DNA of 64,000 nucleotides from Scatomonas sp963930955 (GTDB lineage Bacteria > Bacillota > Clostridia > Lachnospirales > Lachnospiraceae): the NCBI GenBank assembly GCA_963930955.1, contig OZ006967.1:2418001-2482000 (forward strand), read 5' to 3'. The notes below the pieces were generated by a model. It did no database searches. It was given only the letters and a program-made list of their open reading frames with translations, and was not told where the DNA came from. The position numbers and the translations under genes are program-made. How positions within the stretch are numbered: the stretch's first letter is position 1; each line of letters opens with the position of its first letter. Positions 15,344 to 22,777 of this stretch are shown here, piece after piece.

Positions 15344-16606
15344 TCAGGAACCGATGATCCGCCGAACAGAAAGGATGGGCGCAAACGAAGCGCTTCCCAC
15401 CGTAATTCCCGCATTTTCATTGGCCGCGTGCACAATGGTCCCGCCGCCCATGTAGAGGGCTACGTGGCCGCTGTAGCAGATAATATCCCCCGGCCGGGCC
15501 TCCGCATAGGAAACCGCTTTTCCATCATCCCGCAGAGCTGCCGACTGCCTGTCCACGGAGTAATCAAAGTGCTCGTAGATCAGATGGATAAAGCCGGAGC
15601 AGTCCGTCCCTTCCGTCAGGCTGTTTCCTCCCCATACGTAGGGATTCCCTACAAACTGAAGGGCGTATTCGATCAGTTCTTTTCCTTTTGCAAAATCTTC
15701 TGTTTTCTGCTCCTCTTCTGTCCAGTTTTCTTCCAGAATGGAGGCAAACGCCTCCTTTGCCTCCTGCACGTCCGCTGCCGTCCTGCCGGGCACCGCCGCC
15801 GCTGCCGCGTTAGCTGCTGCTGCGTTAGCCGCTGCTGCTCGCTGCGCCTCCTCATATCTGCGGATCTGCTGGTTGTATTCTTCGATCAGTTTCTGGTAGT
15901 CCCTGGCTTTCTGATCCGCCTCCTTCATCTGCTCCTCATAGCCGGAAGAATCCTCTTTCTTCTCCTTCAGCTTCTGCTCCAGAAATTTCTGCTGCTCTCT
16001 CTGCTCATTCTTCATGGCCTGGAGGCTGCTCATTTCTTCCTTCTGCTGTTCTTCCAGTTTCTGCACTCTGGAAACCGTATCCGCATATTCTTCCAGGCAT
16101 TCCCGGTCAAAGGCATACATCTGCCGGGTATACTCCGCCCGGTTCAATAGTTCGGACAGATCCCCTTCCTCCAGAAGGAAAACCAGCCAGCCGGCGCTGC
16201 TTCCCTGCTCGTAGATATACCGGATCCTATCCTGCATATCCTGATACTGCCTGGTCCGGTCCGCTTCCGCGGATTCCAGCGCTTCTCCGGTCTCTTCCAG
16301 GTCCTCCTCTTTTTCCCGGATCTGCTGCTCCAGGGACTCCACGGCCGCCAGGGTGGTTACCAGCTGTCCGTCCAGGGTATCGATCTCGTTTTCCGCTGCC
16401 TGCTTCTTCTTCTCCAGTTCCTGAAGGGAGCGGGTCAGATCCTCCAGGGATTCCTCCGTCTCTTCCTTCTGCTGCTTTACTTCAGTGATCTGCTCCTGCT
16501 GCTGCTCTGCCTCTTCTTTTTCCGGCGCTGCAGCCACAGGCAGTGCCTGGGCGATGCAGAGAAGAGCCGTCCCGGCAGCCAGGATCCATTTTTTCATTTT
16601 CCTCAT
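15344..16606 (-). CDS. Secreted coiled-coil NlpC/P60 peptidoglycan hydrolase
   Basis: 420 residues. Order: signal peptide (1-26, WILAAGTALLCIAQALPVAAA), a long Gln/Glu/Lys-rich coiled coil (about 30-265), an Ala-rich linker and a C-terminal NlpC/P60 domain (about 305-420). The catalytic cysteine is in TDCSGFIHLIYEHF and the histidine in YSGHVALYMGG; INHA-like HAAN closes the site. The layout is that of PcsB/CwlO-type endopeptidases, which are usually activated by FtsEX during growth or division. AGGTG precedes the chosen ATG (MRKMKKW); a second ATG three codons later is possible. The single gene has its own promoter and terminator. Confidence 0.92.
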   Translation of the reverse strand: MRKMKKWILAAGTALLCIAQALPVAAAPEKEEAEQQQEQITEVKQQKEETEESLEDLTRSLQELEKKKQAAENEIDTLDGQLVTTLAAVESLEQQIREKEEDLEETGEALESAEADRTRQYQDMQDRIRYIYEQGSSAGWLVFLLEEGDLSELLNRAEYTRQMYAFDRECLEEYADTVSRVQKLEEQQKEEMSSLQAMKNEQREQQKFLEQKLKEKKEDSSGYEEQMKEADQKARDYQKLIEEYNQQIRRYEEAQRAAAANAAAANAAAAAVPGRTAADVQEAKEAFASILEENWTEEEQKTEDFAKGKELIEYALQFVGNPYVWGGNSLTEGTDCSGFIHLIYEHFDYSVDRQSAALRDDGKAVSYAEARPGDIICYSGHVALYMGGGTIVHAANENAGITVGSASFAPILSVRRIIGS

Positions 16607-16694
16607 TGTACACCTGCTACGTATATCAGATTTTACTTTTCTTTTAGTTCTTTCCCCATAACTTTCCACGGTATAGAAAATCACGGATGTATTA

Positions 16695-16723
16695 AATATA
16701 ACACAGAAGTTCTTTCTATACAA
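16695..16723 (-). promoter_or_regulatory. Promoter of the NlpC/P60 gene
   Basis: TTGTAT (16718-16723) and TATATT (16695-16700) on the minus strand, 17 bases apart, about 90 bases before the start codon. Confidence 0.7.
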
Positions 16724-16803
16724 TGAAATTATCAACCTTGTTGTGAGATGGAGGTGTGATGCGAAAAAACAGATAGGAGGGCCCCCTCGAAAGCAGAATG
16801 CAG

Positions 16804-16852
16804 AGACAGAGATAACAGATTGTCTCTTCCCGGACATCTGTTATCTCTGTCT
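16804..16852. terminator. Long perfect hairpin after the fusion-protein gene
   Basis: AGACAGAGATAACAGAT and its exact complement (17 bp) around a 15-base loop lie 22 bases past the stop codon of the flavoenzyme gene. The T-rich tail (CTTTTGATTTT) is on the plus strand, whereas the gene is read on the minus strand, so termination in the needed direction is uncertain. It may simply protect the 3' end of the mRNA. Confidence 0.55.
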
Positions 16853-16874
16853 TTTGATTTTATCCTGCGTTCTT

Positions 16875-19800
16875 TTACAGTCCCAGCTTTTCTTTCAGTT
16901 CTTTTGAGATATCATACCCGCTGTAATCCATGGGAATCACATAATCGTCGCCCTCCCCATGGATCGGCGTCCATACCTGCGCGTAGAAGGGATTTTTCTT
17001 TGCGATCTCTCCGTAGCGCCATTCGTGCTTCAGGCATTCCGGACACCAGTGGCCTCCCTGCAGCACCGCGTTCACCGACATCAGGAATTCGTGTCCGTCC
17101 GCGCACTGCCAGGGGATCGGCGTATAAATATCCGGGATTTCCTCTGCCAGGCATTTTCCGCCCCGGAATTCGGCTGCTTTCTGCAGATCTTCCAGTGTCA
17201 GATCCTCAAGCTTTTTGGATTCGTCGTATCCATGGTCCAGATAGGTGACCTCCTCGCTGGGATGATGCAGATCGTAGGTGTCCCAGCTGCCGATGGCCTT
17301 CTGTTTCTCCCTGGAACCAAAGAAGGCTTTGATCCAGTTTTCCTCATTATTTTCAAACATCCAGTAGGTTCCCATCCGCTTATGCCCGATTTCCTTATTA
17401 TGGGCTTTCATTTGTTCTCCGGTGGGGAACATGGCCCGGATCATGGGATTGGCAGCCATACGACGCATCTCCTCTTTTACGCCTCCCCAGTACTGCTCTG
17501 CGGGAATACAGCGGAAATGCAGGATGTCATCCAGCAGATCCCCGTCGCTGTAATAGTGTCCATGGAAATTGTACTGGGCGATCATATCGCAGTCGAACAG
17601 ATCTTTCAGGCCCAGCCCGAAAGCGCCCAGGTTAAGATCCATCAGTTCCCAAGTGGCTAGCCGGTAGCCTGCCCCGCTGCTCAGGTTATAGGCTTTTCTC
17701 CAGAAAGATTCCGGCACCCATTCCTCACAGGCGTTTGCCATGCAGATTCCGGACTCAATGGAAGTGCTCCATTCCAGCACATTGTTGGGCGGCTGATGGA
17801 AGATGATCGGCTCTTCCCCTGCCCCCTCGCTGCTGGGATGCTGCCCCGTCTGGCGGATGGATACCCAGTGCTTCAGCCCGGATTCAAAAAGCGCCAGCTC
17901 GGAATAGACTTTGGAAAGCGCATAGTAATCGAAAATAGAAGGATTCATCGGATCCCCCACCCGTCCCCAGTGGACGGGTTCCGTGCGTCCTCCGGTCATG
18001 GCGACCGTTCCCACATAGACCAGATGCACCTTATCCGGATCCGGCTGTTCTTTGATCGCCTTAATGATGTTCAGAGTGGAGCCGATATTGGTATACAGTG
18101 TTTTTTCCGGATACTTGTCCGCCGCGGGCGACACCATGGCTCCTATGTGCAGCACATATTCCGCTCCGTCAACGCATTTCTTTATGGTATCATAGTCGGC
18201 CATGTCTCCCCAAACGATCTCAAGAGACGGGCATCTGTATTTTTTAAGCAGGGTTTTGTTCTTTTCAGAGGGGCGGGCAAGGATTCTTACTTTAAAACGG
18301 CTGCTTCTGGCAAGGAGCTGCTTCATGGTTTCCTGTCCCATGGTACCGGTTGCTCCCGTTACGAATACAAGCTTCTTCGGACGGCTTACATACGCATGCT
18401 CTTCCGGCTTTTCAAAATTCAGGGCCGCGTCAAAAGCCTCTCTTGTTGCGTTGAGCGCCCGCCTTGCCATCCCGGCGTCGCCGATCTCATAATAGCCAAT
18501 CCCCATCTCATTGCACTTCTTTTCAAGCGCGCTTCCATCGCGTTTTACAGCGCCGACAGCTATCACCGCATAGTCACACGGAAATTCAACTTTCTGGCCG
18601 TCTTTTTCTCCAACGACTCTACCATTTTCGATCCCTGTTACTTTCACTTCCGTTACAGGAGTGATCCCTTCCTGGTATATGCTTTCAGTCACGCAGATCT
18701 TACGCGTAGAACCCATGTCGGCACAGAACTCTTTCATCATCTCAAGAACGGTTACTTTCGCTCCTTTGCCGGCAAGGTACTCTGCGGTTTCCATACCCAC
18801 CATTCCGCCGCCGATCACGACGACATTTCCGTTTACACTCACGTTTCCGTCAAGCACATCGTGGGAATCCACGACAAAATCTTTATCCTTTCCGGGAATA
18901 TTGGGGATGATTGGTACAGCTCCTATGGCATTGATTACCGTATGCGGATTTATTTCTTCTATAAGTTCCGGGGTAACCCTTGTATTCATGCGGATATCCA
19001 CGCCAAGGCGTTTCGCTTTTTCCGCCATTGCTATAACGGCGTTTTTCATTTCCTCTTTTCTGGGGGCTTCCCCTGCCGTAAGGAACTGCCCTCCCAGCTT
19101 ATCTGTGCTTTCACAGAGTATCGGCCTGTGGCCTCTCTTTTTCAGGATGATCGCAGCCTCAAGTCCGCCGATCCCTCCGCCTGCTACAAGGACCGTCTCC
19201 GGTTTATCTGTCTGAACGATCTCACATTCTCTTTCTCTTCCAAGGGCCGGGTTCCGTAAACATGTGATACAGGGAGAATCCTGGCTTTCGAACCCATCAT
19301 AGCAGCCCTGGTTGCAGCCTACGCAATAATCAATCTCTTCTGTATTCCCGGACTTGGCCTTGTTGCAGAATTCAGGATCGGCCAGCTGCGCCCGTCCCAT
19401 AACAACCATATCCACCTTGTCTTCTTCAAGGATACGCTCTGCCAGCTCCGGGGTATTGATACGTCCTACCCCCACCGTAAGCATTCCGGTTGCCTTCCGT
19501 ATTTTAGCAGCGTTTTCAATATTAAACGCCTTCGGTATATCGATGGGAGGCACCTCATATTTCAGACCTGCCGACAGAATATTTCCTCTTGATATATCCA
19601 GGACGTCCACACCCGCTTCCTTCGCGAGCTTACAAAATTCTATGACCTCTTCTATGGTCAGCCCGCCCTCGAGATAATCATCGTGCGCGTCGATCCGCAT
19701 GAAAAGCGGCATATCCTCGGGGATATTCTTCTTAATCCAGCGGATGCAGGCCAGGGGAAAACGGCTTCTGTTTTCGAAGCTTCCGCCGTATTCGTCCGTC

Positions 19801-20342
19801 CTGTGGTTGATGCCGCCTGATAAAAAGGAATGCGGAAGATAATTGTGAGCGCAATGGAATTCTATGCAGTCAAATCCTGCGTCTACCGCCCTTTTTGCGG
19901 CCTTTCCATAGCATTCCGCTATTTCAGCGATCTGCTCTTTCGTAATGCCCGGGAGTGTAATCCCGTTTCCTACCGGCATATCGCTTGCGACTAATATCTG
20001 CGCCGTCTGATCCATTCCTACGGCAAGACTCCCCTGCCACAGCTGCAGTCCGGCCTTTCCTCCCTCCGCGTGAATGGCGTCGGTAAGGCTCTTAAGGCCC
20101 GGAACATACTCGTCCTCACTTATGGAAAGGAAACCTCTCGGCGCGCTTGGCGTATGCACGGAACATACTTCTACGATATTCAATCCGCATCCGCCTTTTA
20201 CCCGCGCAACATGGTAATCGATCAGCTGCTGCGTTACATAGCTTGCTTTTCCGGCAAATTTTGTTCCCATTGCCGGCAGTATCACCCTGTTTTTCAGTTC
20301 CAGCCCCTTGATCCGTATGGGGGTGAAAAGTTTTTCATACAT
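16875..20342 (-). CDS. Fusion: Old-Yellow-Enzyme/FAD enoate reductase + extended SDR + zinc-ribbon-like tail
   Basis: 1155 residues, nearly double a normal BaiCD/BaiH or 2-enoate reductase. Residues 1-335: FMN TIM barrel with HCAHNYLPHSFLS and RTDEYGGSFENR. 340-361: 4Fe-4S cysteines C340, C343, C347 and C358 or C361. 383-645: FAD/NAD(P) domains with VAGGGIGGLEAA and VIGGGMVGMETA. 657-900: extended SDR with VTGATGTMG and Y807-x3-K811. 1078-1103: WQCADGHEF...HWCPEC, a Cys/His/Cys/Cys set like the DUF4379 zinc ribbon. The first part should reduce an activated C=C bond (known for bile acid, steroid, cinnamate and dienoyl-CoA enzymes). The SDR would act on an alcohol, ketone or sugar-like group. 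The substrate is not predictable. Codon choice in the first 650 residues looks less GC-rich than in the rest. GGAGG precedes the ATG; a MerR gene diverges upstream. Confidence 0.85.
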   Translation of the reverse strand: MYEKLFTPIRIKGLELKNRVILPAMGTKFAGKASYVTQQLIDYHVARVKGGCGLNIVEVCSVHTPSAPRGFLSISEDEYVPGLKSLTDAIHAEGGKAGLQLWQGSLAVGMDQTAQILVASDMPVGNGITLPGITKEQIAEIAECYGKAAKRAVDAGFDCIEFHCAHNYLPHSFLSGGINHRTDEYGGSFENRSRFPLACIRWIKKNIPEDMPLFMRIDAHDDYLEGGLTIEEVIEFCKLAKEAGVDVLDISRGNILSAGLKYEVPPIDIPKAFNIENAAKIRKATGMLTVGVGRINTPELAERILEEDKVDMVVMGRAQLADPEFCNKAKSGNTEEIDYCVGCNQGCYDGFESQDSPCITCLRNPALGRERECEIVQTDKPETVLVAGGGIGGLEAAIILKKRGHRPILCESTDKLGGQFLTAGEAPRKEEMKNAVIAMAEKAKRLGVDIRMNTRVTPELIEEINPHTVINAIGAVPIIPNIPGKDKDFVVDSHDVLDGNVSVNGNVVVIGGGMVGMETAEYLAGKGAKVTVLEMMKEFCADMGSTRKICVTESIYQEGITPVTEVKVTGIENGRVVGEKDGQKVEFPCDYAVIAVGAVKRDGSALEKKCNEMGIGYYEIGDAGMARRALNATREAFDAALNFEKPEEHAYVSRPKKLVFVTGATGTMGQETMKQLLARSSRFKVRILARPSEKNKTLLKKYRCPSLEIVWGDMADYDTIKKCVDGAEYVLHIGAMVSPAADKYPEKTLYTNIGSTLNIIKAIKEQPDPDKVHLVYVGTVAMTGGRTEPVHWGRVGDPMNPSIFDYYALSKVYSELALFESGLKHWVSIRQTGQHPSSEGAGEEPIIFHQPPNNVLEWSTSIESGICMANACEEWVPESFWRKAYNLSSGAGYRLATWELMDLNLGAFGLGLKDLFDCDMIAQYNFHGHYYSDGDLLDDILHFRCIPAEQYWGGVKEEMRRMAANPMIRAMFPTGEQMKAHNKEIGHKRMGTYWMFENNEENWIKAFFGSREKQKAIGSWDTYDLHHPSEEVTYLDHGYDESKKLEDLTLEDLQKAAEFRGGKCLAEEIPDIYTPIPWQCADGHEFLMSVNAVLQGGHWCPECLKHEWRYGEIAKKNPFYAQVWTPIHGEGDDYVIPMDYSGYDISKELKEKLGL

Positions 20343-20380
20343 GGTTTCAACCTCCGCTTCTACTTATGATTTTCATACAG

Positions 20381-20409
20381 TTTACACCGTACACAATCTG
20401 AAAAGTCAA
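20381..20409 (-). promoter_or_regulatory. Promoter of the flavoenzyme fusion gene
   Basis: Minus-strand TTGACT (20404-20409) and TGTAAA (20381-20386), 17 bases apart. The spacer holds two TACAC pentamers (plus strand, 20383 and 20390), the same word found in the palindrome of the neighbouring MerR promoter, so joint control is possible. Confidence 0.55.
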
Positions 20410-20507
20410 AAGGGAATCTTTCACAAATTTCACAGCCCGGATCTACGAACGCAGACATTCTTTCATGCATATTTCACAAAAGACATGTCTGGTTATGCAA
20501 AAACCCA

Positions 20508-20540
20508 TTGAAAAAGTATACATTCAGATGTACACTTTTT
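20508..20540 (+). promoter_or_regulatory. MerR gene promoter with palindromic operator
   Basis: TTGAAA (20508-20513) and TACACT (20531-20536) are 17 bases apart. A 30-base palindrome with 13-bp arms and one mismatch (AAAAAGTATACAT and ATGTACACTTTTT) covers the spacer and the -10 box. A dimer bound there would block the promoter, so autorepression by the adjacent MerR protein is likely. Confidence 0.75.
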
Positions 20541-20572
20541 ATAAGACAATCCGGAACAGGAGGAAAAATTGG

Positions 20573-21571
20573 ATGAAACTCCGGGAAATCAGCGGCAAAA
20601 CAGGGATCAGTAAACGAAACATTCATTTTTATATAAAAGAAGGGCTGCTCCGCCCGGACGTGGCTCCGGGGAGCGGTTATTATGAGTTTTCAGAGGAAGA
20701 GGAAAAACGGCTTCTGCTGATTAAAAAGTACCGGAACGCTGGTCTTTCTCTCCCCGTGATCCGCTCCCTGCTGGAACAGCCTTCCACAGCCGGATTTTTT
20801 CTGACCTGGCAGGTGATCCGGCTGAAACAGCAGGCAGCCCACTGCAGCCGTGTTCTCTCGGGGGTAAACCAGATTCTCGATGACCTGCCTCTTCACCCGG
20901 ATCTGGATACGCTTTTTTCTGCCACCTCCGGCACCCGGATTCCGGAAACCTCCGGCGACCTTTATCCGGATATGGGCGGCGACGCTATTCTTCTGGTAAA
21001 CCGTTTCCTGTGGAATCAGTTCCTGCCGGATGGCCTGGTTACCGAATACCAACAATATCTCTGGGACAAATTAAACCGGACAGCTGAAAAAATCTGTCCG
21101 GAGGAATATGGAATTTTATTTTCCAGCCTGCAGGCCCTGGCTCTGCCCCAGATCGGGCGTATACTCTCCCAGCGTTCCATGCATTATGACAGGATCTCTT
21201 CGCTTCGCCAGGAACAGTGCGAGGATTATGCAAAGGAAATACGGGACGGGCTGTATGCGCTTCTGGAAAACGATTCTCTTTTGTCTTTCTGGAAAAAAAA
21301 TTACTTCCGTTTTTTCCTTCCGGAGGTAAAAATATATTCTTCAAGGCTCAGTGAGATCGTTGCGGAAATCAGCCCTTTTTACCGTTCATACAGGAACCAT
21401 ATCAACACTTCCTGCCAGATCCTGTATCGCTGGTACATTTCTCCGGAAGCCGCCCCTCTGCGGCAGCGGCTTTCCGGGGTCCTGGGGGATTGCTTTGATC
21501 CGGAGCTTTATTGCCATGGATTATTTGAAGCCCTCTATTCCGCCGGAGAACTAATGGATCGCTTTTCTTGA
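20573..21571 (+). CDS. MerR-family transcriptional regulator of the flavoenzyme locus
   Basis: 332 residues. The MerR winged helix is at 1-70 (LREISGKTGISKRNIHFYIKEGLL with SGYYEFSEEEEKRLLLIKKYRNAGLSL). The long C-terminal part (about 90-332) is helical and matches no effector domain I recognise. The frame opens 36 codons earlier, but AGGAGGA and the promoter palindrome place the start at MKLREIS. It is transcribed away from the fusion gene, the usual arrangement for a regulator of its neighbour. The ligand is unknown; the length argues against a metal sensor. Confidence 0.85.
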   Translation: MKLREISGKTGISKRNIHFYIKEGLLRPDVAPGSGYYEFSEEEEKRLLLIKKYRNAGLSLPVIRSLLEQPSTAGFFLTWQVIRLKQQAAHCSRVLSGVNQILDDLPLHPDLDTLFSATSGTRIPETSGDLYPDMGGDAILLVNRFLWNQFLPDGLVTEYQQYLWDKLNRTAEKICPEEYGILFSSLQALALPQIGRILSQRSMHYDRISSLRQEQCEDYAKEIRDGLYALLENDSLLSFWKKNYFRFFLPEVKIYSSRLSEIVAEISPFYRSYRNHINTSCQILYRWYISPEAAPLRQRLSGVLGDCFDPELYCHGLFEALYSAGELMDRFS

Positions 21572-21768
21572 TTGAATTATCCGTCCTGTCCTTAAGATCC
21601 TGTTTTCTTTGTTGGCAGCCATAATACTCAACCCCTTTCTTATAGCTATATTTCATTCCAGCTCGCATTGCAAATGTTTTTACCAGTGTGTATAAAAATC
21701 AGCCGCACGATTCGTGCGGCTGATTCAGGGCATCTTTATAAATGCCGCAAAAGCCTTAAATATGCGGC
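21572..21768. other. Spacer between convergent MerR and metA genes
   Basis: About 200 bases without a gene apart from the metA terminator. No clear terminator for the plus-strand MerR gene is seen, though the same hairpin could serve both. Confidence 0.5.
21694..21722 (-). terminator. metA terminator
   Basis: CAGCCGCACGA/TCGTGCGGCTG is a perfect 11-bp stem with almost no loop bases to spare, followed on the minus strand by ATTTTTAT. Confidence 0.85.
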
Positions 21769-22698
21769 TTATTTGCCGAATTCCGGGGCGCCGTACAGAT
21801 TGTAGGGCGTGATCTGATACACATAGTAATTAAGCCAGTTCATGTACAGATTGGTGGAGTGGGCCCTCCACATCAGCAGGGGCCGCACCTCTGTATCCCC
21901 GTCCCGGTAATAATTTTCCGGAGGGGCGATATCCATGCCCTTGGCCAGATCCCGTTTGTACTCCTGATCCAGTGTAACCCGGTCGTACTCCGGATGGCCC
22001 TGAATAAACACCTTGCGTCCATTGTCCGCCATCCCCAGGAAGAATCCGGCCTCCCGGGATTCCGCCAGCACCGTAATTTCCGGGCAGGCCTTTACATCCT
22101 CCAGCTTCACCTCCGTGTGCCGGGAATGGGGCGCCAGAAACATATCGTCAAATCCCCGCACCAGGGGAATCTTGCGGTTATTTACCTTATGCCAGAAAAG
22201 GCCGAACTTCTTTTCCGGCAGGATCCGCTTCTGAATTCCGTAAAAATAGTACATAGCTGCCTGGGCGCCCCAGCACTGGTACATGGTAGAAGTCACGTGG
22301 GTATCCGTCCAGTCCATGATGGTGGTCAGCTCCTGCCAGAAATCCACCTCCTCATAGTCCAGAAACTCAATAGGCGCTCCTGTAATGATCATGCCGTCAA
22401 AATAATCCTTCTTGACCTCGTCAAAATGGACATAGAACTTGTTCAGATGGCTCAGGGAAGTATTCTTGGGAGCATGGCTGGAAACCATCATAAAGGTCAC
22501 ATCCACCTGCAGAGGGGAGTTGGACAGACACCGCAGGATCTGCAGCTCCGTTTCCTCTTTCAGGGGCATCAGATTCAGGATCAGAATCTGAAGGGGACGG
22601 ATGTCCTGATGCTGGGCCCGTATCTCATCCATGACAAAAATATTTTCCTTCTCCAGGATCTCCTTAGCGGGAAGATCGCTCTGTATTTTAATGGGCAT
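21769..22698 (-). CDS. metA: Homoserine O-acetyltransferase (MetA-family)
   Basis: 309 residues, the normal size. It acylates homoserine in methionine synthesis. The nucleophile C142 (QCWGAQAA) and the His-Glu pair in GHPEYD are present. At the position that sets acyl-donor choice, residue 111, it has Glu (TGAPIEFLDYEEV). Family work links Glu111 to acetyl-CoA and Gly111 to succinyl-CoA, so this is probably an acetyltransferase despite the usual succinyltransferase name. It follows ligA by 79 bases. No SAM riboswitch or T-box fits in that gap. Confidence 0.93.
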   Translation of the reverse strand: MPIKIQSDLPAKEILEKENIFVMDEIRAQHQDIRPLQILILNLMPLKEETELQILRCLSNSPLQVDVTFMMVSSHAPKNTSLSHLNKFYVHFDEVKKDYFDGMIITGAPIEFLDYEEVDFWQELTTIMDWTDTHVTSTMYQCWGAQAAMYYFYGIQKRILPEKKFGLFWHKVNNRKIPLVRGFDDMFLAPHSRHTEVKLEDVKACPEITVLAESREAGFFLGMADNGRKVFIQGHPEYDRVTLDQEYKRDLAKGMDIAPPENYYRDGDTEVRPLLMWRAHSTNLYMNWLNYYVYQITPYNLYGAPEFGK

Positions 22699-22777
22699 GA
22701 CTTTCTCCTTCTATCTGAGAGGCAGTACGGCTCCAGGCGCCGTTTCCTCCGCTTCCAAACAACATACGTTTACTATA

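Noticed and set aside
21402..21668. Minus-strand 88-codon frame at the end of the MerR gene
   Set aside because: Overlaps the MerR coding region antisense and has no ribosome site or recognisable feature.
22699..22777. SAM riboswitch or T-box before metA
   Set aside because: The gap is only 79 bases and has neither the required stems nor a terminator.
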